The notes under the pieces are model-generated. The model ran no database searches. It was not told where the DNA came from and saw only the letters and a program-made list of their open reading frames with translations. A DNA stretch of 64,000 nt from Oscillospiraceae bacterium. GTDB lineage: Bacteria; Bacillota; Clostridia; Oscillospirales; Ruminococcaceae. The translations under genes and the position numbers were made by a program. This document shows positions 50,978-58,188 of the stretch, in pieces. The stretch is taken from positions 1-64,000 of the forward strand of contig JAHHUC010000003.1 of the NCBI GenBank assembly GCA_020024215.1, read 5' to 3'. Numbering within the stretch: the stretch's first letter is position 1; each line of letters opens with the position of its first letter.

Positions 50978-52348
50978 ATGGAAGAAAAGCCTAAGGAAAT
51001 TAAAAAAACGCAGCTTACAGATGAAAAGATAAAAAGCAACACCATGGCGGTTGTGTGGCCGGCGGTGGCAGAATCGCTTTTTGTCGGTCTTGTAGGCATG
51101 ATAGATACCATGATGGTGGGAAATTTGGGACCTGCAGCCATTGCGGCTGTGGGTCTTACCGCGCAGCCTAAATTTATAGGGCTTGCAATATTCATGTCCT
51201 TCAATTCGGCAGTAGCCTCTGTTGTAGCCAGAAGATACGGTGAAAGGTCAAGGGATGATGCCAACAACATACTTGTAAACGGAATGGTGCTGGTGTGCAT
51301 ACTGACTGCCATAATAAGCTTTCTGTATGTAAAGTTTTCCTATGGAATAGTGAAGTTCATGCAGGGGGACGAAATAACCACAGCCCTTGCATCCGATTAT
51401 TTAAAGATAATAATGGGAGGGCTTATATTCTCCACAGGCACATTTTTTATAAATGCCTGCCAAAGGGGAATAGGCAACACGAAAATAACCTTTAAGACCA
51501 ATCTTGTGTCAAATGTTATAAATGTCATACTCAATTATCTTTTGATAGAGGGACATCTGGGCTTTCCGCGTCTGGAGATAAAGGGCGCTGCCATTGCGAC
51601 GGTAATAGGCTCGGCTGCCGGCTTTGTGATGGCGCTTTGCTCGGTGCTTAAAAAAGGGGGCTTCCTCTATCTTTTCACACATGTGAAAATAGGCTTTTAC
51701 CCAAAGACTGTCTCCTCCTTGAGCAAGGTGGGAACCTCCGCACTGGCAGAGCAGGCGTGCATGAGATTCGGCTTTTTGATATTCACTCTGACAGTTTCCT
51801 CACTTGGAACCAACAGCTTTGCAGCCAACCAGATAGGCATGAACATATCCATGATAAGCTTTTCCTTTGGGGACGGAATGTCCTCGGCGGTTTTGGCTCT
51901 TGTGGGAAGAAGCATGGGCGAAAAGGATGTGGATCTGGCAAAAAAATATATAAAGTGCTGTCTTAAAATAGGAAGGACCGCCACCATATTCACCTCTATA
52001 ATCTTCTTTTTCTTCGGCAGACAGCTTTTCCTCATGTTCACCGACGAGCCGGAGGTTTTAAGCTATGCGGTGTTTATAAGTGCGGTACTGGGGCTTACAA
52101 CCATACTTCAGATACCTGCTATGGTTTTCGCAGGTGCTTTAAGAGGCGCCGGGGATGCCATGTTCATAGCAGTTACCTCACTTGTCTGCATAGGCCTTAT
52201 ACGCTCCTTCTTCAGCTGGTTCCTCACCTATCCTATGGGCTTGGGACTTTACGGCGCATGGATGGGCTTTTTCACAGATCAGGCAATGAGATTTGTCCTT
52301 AACTACACAAGATTCAGAAAGGGCAGATGGGAGAGAATAAGCCTTTAA
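50978..52348 (+). CDS. MATE-family efflux transporter (second copy)
   Basis: 456 residues with about twelve membrane segments and MatE-type halves (VAESLFVGLVGMIDTMMVGN at the start; EQACMRFGFLIFTLTVS in the second half). It resembles NorM/DinF-like antiporters more than the copy at 24734, with which it shares only family-level similarity by eye. AAAGAGATGAG stands before the ATG. The substrate is unknown. It converges with metN and shares a terminator with it. Confidence 0.92.
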   Translation: MEEKPKEIKKTQLTDEKIKSNTMAVVWPAVAESLFVGLVGMIDTMMVGNLGPAAIAAVGLTAQPKFIGLAIFMSFNSAVASVVARRYGERSRDDANNILVNGMVLVCILTAIISFLYVKFSYGIVKFMQGDEITTALASDYLKIIMGGLIFSTGTFFINACQRGIGNTKITFKTNLVSNVINVILNYLLIEGHLGFPRLEIKGAAIATVIGSAAGFVMALCSVLKKGGFLYLFTHVKIGFYPKTVSSLSKVGTSALAEQACMRFGFLIFTLTVSSLGTNSFAANQIGMNISMISFSFGDGMSSAVLALVGRSMGEKDVDLAKKYIKCCLKIGRTATIFTSIIFFFFGRQLFLMFTDEPEVLSYAVFISAVLGLTTILQIPAMVFAGALRGAGDAMFIAVTSLVCIGLIRSFFSWFLTYPMGLGLYGAWMGFFTDQAMRFVLNYTRFRKGRWERISL

Positions 52349-52356
52349 AAATACAT

Positions 52357-52396
52357 AAAAAAATGAGCGTTTTTTCATACGCTCATTTTTATTTTT
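52357..52396. terminator. Bidirectional terminator between MATE and metN
   Basis: AAAAATGAGCG and CGCTCATTTTT form an 11-bp stem with a 10-base loop, flanked by A and T runs on both sides. Confidence 0.92.
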
Positions 52397-52403
52397 GGCA
52401 TTT

Positions 52404-53450
52404 TTACAGAGGATTTTTTGAATCCAGCAGAACCTCCACCTTTACGCCTATGCCTATCATATATCTCACAGCATTTTCTATATCCTCTCTTTTTCCGCTT
52501 ACAATGGCTGCAACCTTGCCGATTTTGGCATTTTTGATAACCTCTATATCAGAGAAAATAATGCTTAAATCAATGCTGTAATCCCTTGAAATCTTGGATA
52601 TGACAGGTGTCTGTATGTTTTTTTCCGTAAATGTCAGCTTCACAAGAATTTCACCCGGCTTTAATGCTACAATGGGGCTTTTTTCCTCTATAAGTGAATA
52701 TATCTTGTTTATGGCAGATGTGGTGTTTATAAAGTTCTTTGTAACCTGCTCCTTTGGCTCGGTGAAGATTTGAAACACAGTTCCCTCCTCCACCTTGCGC
52801 CCGTTTTCCATTATGGCAACCCTGTCGCATATCTCCTTTACAACCGCCATTTCGTGTGTGATGACAACAATGGTTATTCCCAGCTTTTCATTAAGCCTTC
52901 TCAAAAGAGAGAGAATGGAGAGTGTGGTCTGAGGGTCAAGGGCACTGGTTGCCTCGTCACAAAGAAGAATGTCGGGGTCATTTGCCAAAGCCCTTGCGAT
53001 TGCCACCCTCTGCTTCTGACCGCCTGAAAGCTGTGAGGGGTACATCTTTTCCTTGTCCTTCAATTCGCACAAATCCAAAAGCGCCCTCACCTTTTTTGCC
53101 CTTTCCTGCTTGGAAAGGGAGGAATCCTTTAAGGGAAATTCCACATTCTTGAATATGGTCCTGGAGGGCATGAGGTTAAAGTGCTGGAAAATCATGCCTA
53201 TTTTTTTTCTCTTTTCCCTGAGCCGGGCTTCTGTAAGGCTTCTCATATCGGTGCCGTTTACAATCACACTGCCCTCTGTGGGAATTTCCAAAAGATTTAT
53301 ACATCTGACCAATGTGGATTTTCCGGCTCCGGAAAAGCCGATTATTCCGAATATTTCCTTATCGTTTATGCTTAGTGAAACATCGTCAAGGGCTTTTACA
53401 GGTTCCTTTTCCGTGTTGAAAATTTTGCTTATATGCTGTAATTCTATCAT
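52404..53450 (-). CDS. metN: Methionine ABC transporter ATP-binding protein
   Basis: 348 residues. The ABC ATPase has Walker A GFSGAGKST, the Q-loop in MIFQHFNLMPSR, signature LSGGQKQR, Walker B ILLCDEATSALD and the His switch ITHEMA. A C-terminal NIL ligand-sensing domain (about 265-348) is specific to MetN. Normally metI (permease) and metQ (binding lipoprotein) follow, but neither is in this window; the gene ends the asnA-ClC-metN cluster. It may work with partners encoded elsewhere. Confidence 0.93.
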   Translation of the reverse strand: MIELQHISKIFNTEKEPVKALDDVSLSINDKEIFGIIGFSGAGKSTLVRCINLLEIPTEGSVIVNGTDMRSLTEARLREKRKKIGMIFQHFNLMPSRTIFKNVEFPLKDSSLSKQERAKKVRALLDLCELKDKEKMYPSQLSGGQKQRVAIARALANDPDILLCDEATSALDPQTTLSILSLLRRLNEKLGITIVVITHEMAVVKEICDRVAIMENGRKVEEGTVFQIFTEPKEQVTKNFINTTSAINKIYSLIEEKSPIVALKPGEILVKLTFTEKNIQTPVISKISRDYSIDLSIIFSDIEVIKNAKIGKVAAIVSGKREDIENAVRYMIGIGVKVEVLLDSKNPL

Positions 53451-53470
53451 TTGAAATCTTTCTTTCCTGT

Positions 53471-54730
53471 TTAAATTTCTCCCTTTTCCAAAGGGACAGG
53501 CTCCAGCTTTGAAAAAACTATTTTCTGAGAGGAATAAAGGCTGTATTTTCCGCTTACCATATAGCTTAAAGAGCAGGCGAGAGCAAAGTATAAAAGGTTT
53601 TGGCTGCCGAACATTTCAATGCTCAGAGCCATTGAGGAAATGGGGCAGTTGACAGCTCCGCAGAACACCGAAACCATGCCGACAGCCCCGGCAAAGGATG
53701 GGCTTATGCCCAAAAAGGGAGCTATGGCAGAGCCAAACAGCGCACCTATTGCAAATGTGGGCACAATCTCTCCGCCCTTAAAGCCGCCTTTCAGCGTAAG
53801 TATGGTCATAAGCATTTTTACAACAAAGGAGCTGAGCAGTATATGCTCGCCCGAAATTGCCTGAATGACCAGATTCATGCCTGCGCCGTTATATTTGTTG
53901 CAGCCTGATAAAACTGTGAAGGCAACCACCAAGGAGCCGCAGACAAACACCCTGACATAGGGGTTTGAAAGCTTTTGCTTTAAAAGCTCCGCCGATTTTT
54001 CGCTGAAAATGCACCAGATTATGCTCACCCCGGCAGCGAGTATGGCAAGAAGAGCAACCTTGAGCGTTATGAGAAAGTGAAAATCATCAGGGGCTTGGGC
54101 TATGGCAAAAAATGCCGGTGAAATGTTGAGCCATTTGAGCATAAAATAGGCGGTATAGGATGAAAATATCACCGGAACCAAAGCCGAATAATAAAACACG
54201 CCCACATTTATGACCTCAAGGCAGAAGAGGGCAGCTGTCAAGGGAGTGCCGAAAAGTCCGCAGAAGGTTGCGCTCATTCCGCAGAGGGTTATTATTTTAA
54301 GGTCATTGTCGCTTAGCCTGAGCGCCTTTCCCATAAAGGCGCCCAAAGAGCCGCCAATCTGCAAGGCTGCCCCCTCTCTGCCTGCGCTTCCTCCGCCTAG
54401 GTGTGTCAGCAATGTGGAGACAAATACAAGGGGAAAAAGGAAGAGGGAAACATTTTCGCCGTGGCGCACCGCCTCAAATATCCCGTCTGTTCCCCTGTGG
54501 CCCTCCATGTGGCTTAGCTTGTAGAGCCACACTATCACCAGACCTAAAAAGGGGAGCAGAAAAATGAGCACATTGTTTTTCAAAAAGATGTTTTCAACAA
54601 TTCCCAGCCCTGCATGGAACAAAATTCCTGCGCCTCCTGCGGTTATCCCCACACAGCAGGAGACAAATATCCATTTCATAAGAGTTTTGAGGTAGGTCCA
54701 AACGGGCAGGAGACAATCTTTAAAATTCAT
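53471..54730 (-). CDS. ClC-family anion/proton antiporter, possibly fluoride type (CLC-F)
   Basis: 419 residues with about ten to twelve membrane segments. The hallmark GREG motif occurs as GGSAGREGAALQIGGSLG; this glutamate is the expected gating residue. GGFKGGEIVPTFAIGA is the second conserved loop (GxFxP region). The Cl-type GSGIPE start loop is not evident and the GREGA(A)xQ form resembles the fluoride-exporting CLC-F branch, so fluoride export is possible, but I cannot settle it by eye. No fluoride riboswitch is seen. It starts 13 bases after asnA and is followed by metN at 20 bases. Confidence 0.85.
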   Translation of the reverse strand: MNFKDCLLPVWTYLKTLMKWIFVSCCVGITAGGAGILFHAGLGIVENIFLKNNVLIFLLPFLGLVIVWLYKLSHMEGHRGTDGIFEAVRHGENVSLFLFPLVFVSTLLTHLGGGSAGREGAALQIGGSLGAFMGKALRLSDNDLKIITLCGMSATFCGLFGTPLTAALFCLEVINVGVFYYSALVPVIFSSYTAYFMLKWLNISPAFFAIAQAPDDFHFLITLKVALLAILAAGVSIIWCIFSEKSAELLKQKLSNPYVRVFVCGSLVVAFTVLSGCNKYNGAGMNLVIQAISGEHILLSSFVVKMLMTILTLKGGFKGGEIVPTFAIGALFGSAIAPFLGISPSFAGAVGMVSVFCGAVNCPISSMALSIEMFGSQNLLYFALACSLSYMVSGKYSLYSSQKIVFSKLEPVPLEKGEI

Positions 54731-54743
54731 TGTAAATCTCCGG

Positions 54744-55760
54744 TTATAAAAGCTCTATGCCGATTTTTTTACAGGTGTCCCAAACCTCGTCGGGCCACAC
54801 AGATGCCTGCACCTCGCCTATGTGGGCTTTTTCCAAAAGGTACATGCAAAGCCTGCTCTGACCTATGCCTCCGCCCATTGTAAGAGGGAGTGTGCCGTCT
54901 ATGACACCCTTGTGAAAGGGAAGCTCCATCCTCTCCTCACAGCCTGCCTTTTTAAGCTGCTGGATCATGCTGTCAGAATCCACCCTTATGCCCATAGAGG
55001 AAAGCTCCATAGAGCGCCCGGCGGTGTAATCCCAAAGAAGTATATCCGCGTTAAGGCTCCAATCGTCATAATCTGGCGCCCTTGTGTCATGGGGCTGTCC
55101 CGAGGAAAGATTGCCGCCTATCTGCATAAGCAGCACACAGGCATATTTTTGGCATATGGCATCCTCTCTTTGCTTGGGCGTAAGCTCAGGATACATATCC
55201 TCCAATTCCTGACTTGTTATATAAAACATCTCCTTGGGGACCTTTCTTCCGAACACAGGATATTCCTGACAGAGTGTTTCCTCTGTTTTTCTAAGCGCCT
55301 GAATGATATACTCCCCTGCGGAAATAAGCACAGAAAGGGTTCTGTCCTCCTTTGTGATGACCTTTTCCCAGTCCCACTGATCCACATAGAAGGAGTGGGT
55401 TCTGTCCGGCTCCTCATCCCGCCTTATGGCGTTCATGTCGGTGTATATGCCTTTTCCGGCAGGAATTTTATATCTTGACAGGGCATCCCTCTTCCACTTT
55501 GCAAGCGACTGCACAATTTCTCCCGACATTCCGTCAAGAGAGGGTATGTCAAAGTTGACAGGTCTTGCATTGCCGCTTAAATTGTCGTTAAGACCTGATT
55601 CCGGACGGACGAAAAGAGGCGCCGATACCCTTATGAGATTCAGGCTTTCTGCCAGCTCTCTCTGAAATGCGTCCTTTACAAGCTTTATAGCCTTCTGTGT
55701 ATCCATTATGGAAAGCTTTGAGCGGTAAAGAGAGGGCAGGTTTTTTGTAAGATCAGAAAT
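54744..55760 (-). CDS. asnA: Aspartate-ammonia ligase (AsnA)
   Basis: 338 residues if started at the ATT at 55758-55760. It makes asparagine from aspartate, ammonia and ATP. Signatures are RVSAPLFV, GLNDNLSG, KWKRDAL, YVDQWDWEKV, RAPDYDDWSLN, ELSSMGIRVD and GGGIGQSRL. The family N-terminus (LPxxYxSxLSIxxTQ) is present as LPSLYRSKLSIMDTQ, which begins upstream of the first in-frame ATG (55706). The only well-spaced start is the ATT, 8 bases after AAGGAGG (55769-55775). An ATG start would cut off 18 conserved-type residues. It heads the asnA-ClC-metN group. Confidence 0.93.
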   Translation of the reverse strand: MSDLTKNLPSLYRSKLSIMDTQKAIKLVKDAFQRELAESLNLIRVSAPLFVRPESGLNDNLSGNARPVNFDIPSLDGMSGEIVQSLAKWKRDALSRYKIPAGKGIYTDMNAIRRDEEPDRTHSFYVDQWDWEKVITKEDRTLSVLISAGEYIIQALRKTEETLCQEYPVFGRKVPKEMFYITSQELEDMYPELTPKQREDAICQKYACVLLMQIGGNLSSGQPHDTRAPDYDDWSLNADILLWDYTAGRSMELSSMGIRVDSDSMIQQLKKAGCEERMELPFHKGVIDGTLPLTMGGGIGQSRLCMYLLEKAHIGEVQASVWPDEVWDTCKKIGIELL

Positions 55761-55794
55761 GGTGATCCCCTCCTTAAATATTTTTTCTTCCCAC

Positions 55795-55813
55795 TTGATG
55801 TAAGGTACATCAA
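55795..55813. promoter_or_regulatory. Perfect palindrome upstream of asnA
   Basis: TTGATGTA and TACATCAA (8 bp each) are perfectly inverted around AGG. It lies about 20 bases before the asnA ribosome binding site and could be an operator for asnA. No convincing T-box or amino acid riboswitch was recognised in the interval 55761-56015. Confidence 0.4.
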
Positions 55814-55908
55814 ATTAAAATTACAAATAATAATAACACTTTTTTGCCTTTAAAGCAATAATTACTGCAACAAAACCCGGGCAAATCAAAATTATTATAA
55901 AAAATCCC

Positions 55909-55937
55909 TTGCAAAAGAGGCTTATCTGTGATATATT
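55909..55937 (+). promoter_or_regulatory. Promoter of the rimP-nusA-infB operon
   Basis: TTGCAA (55909-55914), a 17-base spacer and TATATT (55932-55937), with TG one base before the -10. Confidence 0.65.
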
Positions 55938-55962
55938 ATGGTTAAGTTAAGTTTCTAAAGGA

Positions 55963-55981
55963 GAGTAGGCAATGCCTGCTC
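55963..55981 (+). other. Leader hairpin upstream of rimP
   Basis: GAGTAGGC and GCCTGCTC (8 bp, one G-U) pair around AAT, about 20 bases after the expected transcription start and before the rimP ribosome binding site. Function unknown; it may stabilise or process the operon mRNA. Confidence 0.4.
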
Positions 55982-56015
55982 TTTCTTGTTTATAAAGTTT
56001 TTTAAGGAGGGCACA

Positions 56016-56486
56016 ATGGCAAAAAGCAAGGAAAGCACAGCCTCTATTTGCGAGAGGATAGCCCTTCCCATCGCAGAGGAGATGAATCTCAGGCTGTGGG
56101 ATGTCAGGTTTGAAAAAGAGGGCAGCGGCTGGTTTTTAAGATATTTCATCGACAAAGAGGGCGGAGTCGGCATTGATGACTGCGAGGCCTTTTCAAGAAG
56201 AATAGATCCAATATTGGATAAGGAGGACCCCATCGACAAATCCTATTGTCTTGAGGTTTCCTCCCCCGGTGTGGAAAGAGAGCTTAAAAAGCCGGAGCAT
56301 TTTATGCAGTATTTGGGAAGCAAGGTTACTGTAAGGCTCATAAGGGCATCAGACAACAAAAAGGAATTTGTAGGAAGGCTTGTATCCTATAACGACAATC
56401 TCATCACCCTGGATGTAGAGGGCAATGAGATGAGCTTTGACAAAAAGCTTTGTGCCTTCTGCAGGCTGTATGATGATTTTATATAA
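56016..56486 (+). CDS. rimP: Ribosome maturation factor RimP
   Basis: 156 residues. RimP assists early 30S assembly. The N-terminal alpha/beta domain carries YFIDKEGGVGIDDCEAFSRR and the typical DPIDKSYCLEVSSPGVERE; a C-terminal SH3-like barrel follows. The ATG at 56016 is selected because AAGGAGG lies just before it; the frame extends 10 codons upstream without family similarity. First gene of the nusA-infB operon. Confidence 0.96.
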   Translation: MAKSKESTASICERIALPIAEEMNLRLWDVRFEKEGSGWFLRYFIDKEGGVGIDDCEAFSRRIDPILDKEDPIDKSYCLEVSSPGVERELKKPEHFMQYLGSKVTVRLIRASDNKKEFVGRLVSYNDNLITLDVEGNEMSFDKKLCAFCRLYDDFI

Positions 56487-56504
56487 TAAAAAAGGAGCAT
56501 AGTG

Positions 56505-57569
56505 ATGACAAACGGCGAAATTTTTGACGCTCTTAAGATGCTGGATGAGGAAAAGGGCATCTCGATGGAGTATATGATTGAAAAGCTTAAAAATGCCATT
56601 TCCATTGCCGTCAAGCAGGACAGCAACGGCGGGGAGGACAACATTGTTGAAATCGACCCTGAAACAGGAAGATTTTTTGTGGCAGTAAGAAAGACTGTTG
56701 TTGAGGAGGTGGAGGACCCCTCCTTGGAGATAGGTCTTTCCTCTGCGCTTTCTGTAAATAAAAATGCAAGGCTGGGCGAGCTTATAGAAATTCCTTTAAA
56801 GCCCAAGGAATTCGGAAGAATTGCTGCCATGAGGGCAAAGCACGTCATTATTCAGGGAATAAGAGATGCGGAAAAAGGTCAGCTTCTGGCAGAATATCAA
56901 TCCAAGGAAAATGACATAGTTACAGCCACTGTGCTGAAGATAGACCCAAAGAAGGGCAATATCGAGGTGGAGATCGGAAAGAGCCAGGCAATACTTCCCA
57001 AAAGCGAGCAGACACCCGGGGAAATATATCGCGAGGGCGACAAGATAAAGGTGTATGTTTCCGATGTTATCAATTCTGAAAAGGGACCTAAGATAATGAT
57101 TTCAAGAACAGCTCCCGGGCTTGTAAGAAGGCTTTTTGAAATGAATGTCCCTGAGGTATTTGACGGAACTGTTGAAATAAAGGCAATTTCCAGAGAGGCG
57201 GGCTTAAGGAGCAAGGTGGCTGTTTATTCAAAGCTTCCCGAGGTGGATGCACAGGGCGCCTGCATAGGCCCTAAGGGATCAAGAGTAAATGCCATAGTTG
57301 AGGAGCTTGGCGGAGAAAAGGTGGATGTCATCAAATATTCAGATGACCCTGCCCAGTTTGTGGCAGAGGCGCTTTCACCTGCAAAGGTAATTTCTGTTGA
57401 CATAGATGAGGAAAATCCCAAGTGCTGCAAGGTTACTGTGCCTGATCACCAGCTTTCCTTGGCGATAGGAAACAAGGGACACAATGCAAGGCTTGCAGCA
57501 AGGCTTACAGGCTGGAAGATAGATATTAAGCCCGAGAGCGGATTTTACGGCGAAGACGAGGAAAACTAA
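56505..57569 (+). CDS. nusA: Transcription termination/antitermination factor NusA
   Basis: 354 residues. NusA binds RNA polymerase and RNA to control pausing and termination. It has an N-terminal domain (about 1-125), an S1 domain (about 130-200) and two KH domains (about 205-345; ACIGPKGSRV and LAIGNKGHNARLA are the KH signatures). As in other Firmicutes it lacks the C-terminal acidic repeats of E. coli. The ATG at 56505 is preferred over the GTG one codon earlier by ribosome binding site spacing. Confidence 0.97.
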   Translation: MTNGEIFDALKMLDEEKGISMEYMIEKLKNAISIAVKQDSNGGEDNIVEIDPETGRFFVAVRKTVVEEVEDPSLEIGLSSALSVNKNARLGELIEIPLKPKEFGRIAAMRAKHVIIQGIRDAEKGQLLAEYQSKENDIVTATVLKIDPKKGNIEVEIGKSQAILPKSEQTPGEIYREGDKIKVYVSDVINSEKGPKIMISRTAPGLVRRLFEMNVPEVFDGTVEIKAISREAGLRSKVAVYSKLPEVDAQGACIGPKGSRVNAIVEELGGEKVDVIKYSDDPAQFVAEALSPAKVISVDIDEENPKCCKVTVPDHQLSLAIGNKGHNARLAARLTGWKIDIKPESGFYGEDEEN

Positions 57570-57590
57570 TCCAAAAGGAGGCTTGCCAAA

Positions 57591-57866
57591 ATGCCAAAGG
57601 CAAAAAAGGCTCCTGTAAGAATGTGCTCCGGCTGCGGTGAGCACAGGGAAAAAAGGGAGCTTATAAGAATTGTAAAAACTCCGCAGGGCAGCATAGAGGT
57701 GGATGTGACAGGAAGAAAAAACGGAAGAGGCGCATATATATGCCCCAAGGTGGAATGTCTTGACAAGGCTGTAAGGGCAAAAAGACTGGAAAGAGCATTT
57801 TCCTCACCTGTATCAGAAGAGGTTTTCAAACTTTTAAGCGAGGAAATTGCAAAATATGAAGGATAG
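57591..57866 (+). CDS. rnpM: RNase P modulator RnpM (YlxR)
   Basis: 91 residues with the YlxR signatures MCSGCGEHREKREL and GRKNGRGAYIC. YlxR binds RNA and modulates RNase P. The stop codon lies downstream of the ylxQ start, so translation is coupled. AAAGGAGG precedes the ATG. Confidence 0.95.
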   Translation: MPKAKKAPVRMCSGCGEHREKRELIRIVKTPQGSIEVDVTGRKNGRGAYICPKVECLDKAVRAKRLERAFSSPVSEEVFKLLSEEIAKYEG

Positions 57867-58149
57867 CATACTTTCTTTTTTATCTCTGTGCAGAAAGGCC
57901 CAAAAGCTGAAAATGGGCTTTGACTCTGTGGAAAAAACGCTCAAGGACGCAAAGCTGCTGATTTTTGCATCGGATGTATCCTTAAAAACAAAGGAACGGA
58001 TGGAAAAAAAGGCAGAGCCCTTCAATATTCCTTCAAGGGTAATTCCCTTCACACAGGAGGATGTATATATAAAGGTGGGCAAGAACATATCGGTCATGTC
58101 GATTACAGATGATGGTCTTGCCAAGGCTTTTCTCTCCAAACTGGAATAA
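57856..58149 (+). CDS. ylxQ: L7Ae-family RNA-binding protein YlxQ
   Basis: 97 residues. The L7Ae/L30e fold is indicated by SLCRKAQKLKMGFDSVEKTL, KLLIFASDVS and SVMSITDDGLAKAF. Such proteins bind kink-turn RNAs. The ATG at 57856 (MKDSILSFLSL) is the likely start; a TTG three codons earlier also opens the frame. It overlaps rnpM by 11 bases and precedes infB, the conserved order. Confidence 0.92.
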   Translation: MKDSILSFLSLCRKAQKLKMGFDSVEKTLKDAKLLIFASDVSLKTKERMEKKAEPFNIPSRVIPFTQEDVYIKVGKNISVMSITDDGLAKAFLSKLE

Positions 58150-58188
58150 AAGCCAAAAAACAGTTTACAGCGAGGAGGCAGTTGGTAG

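Noticed and set aside
55761..56015. Fluoride riboswitch or T-box upstream of asnA-ClC
   Set aside because: None of the conserved core sequences of these elements could be recognised. Only a palindrome and promoters are visible.
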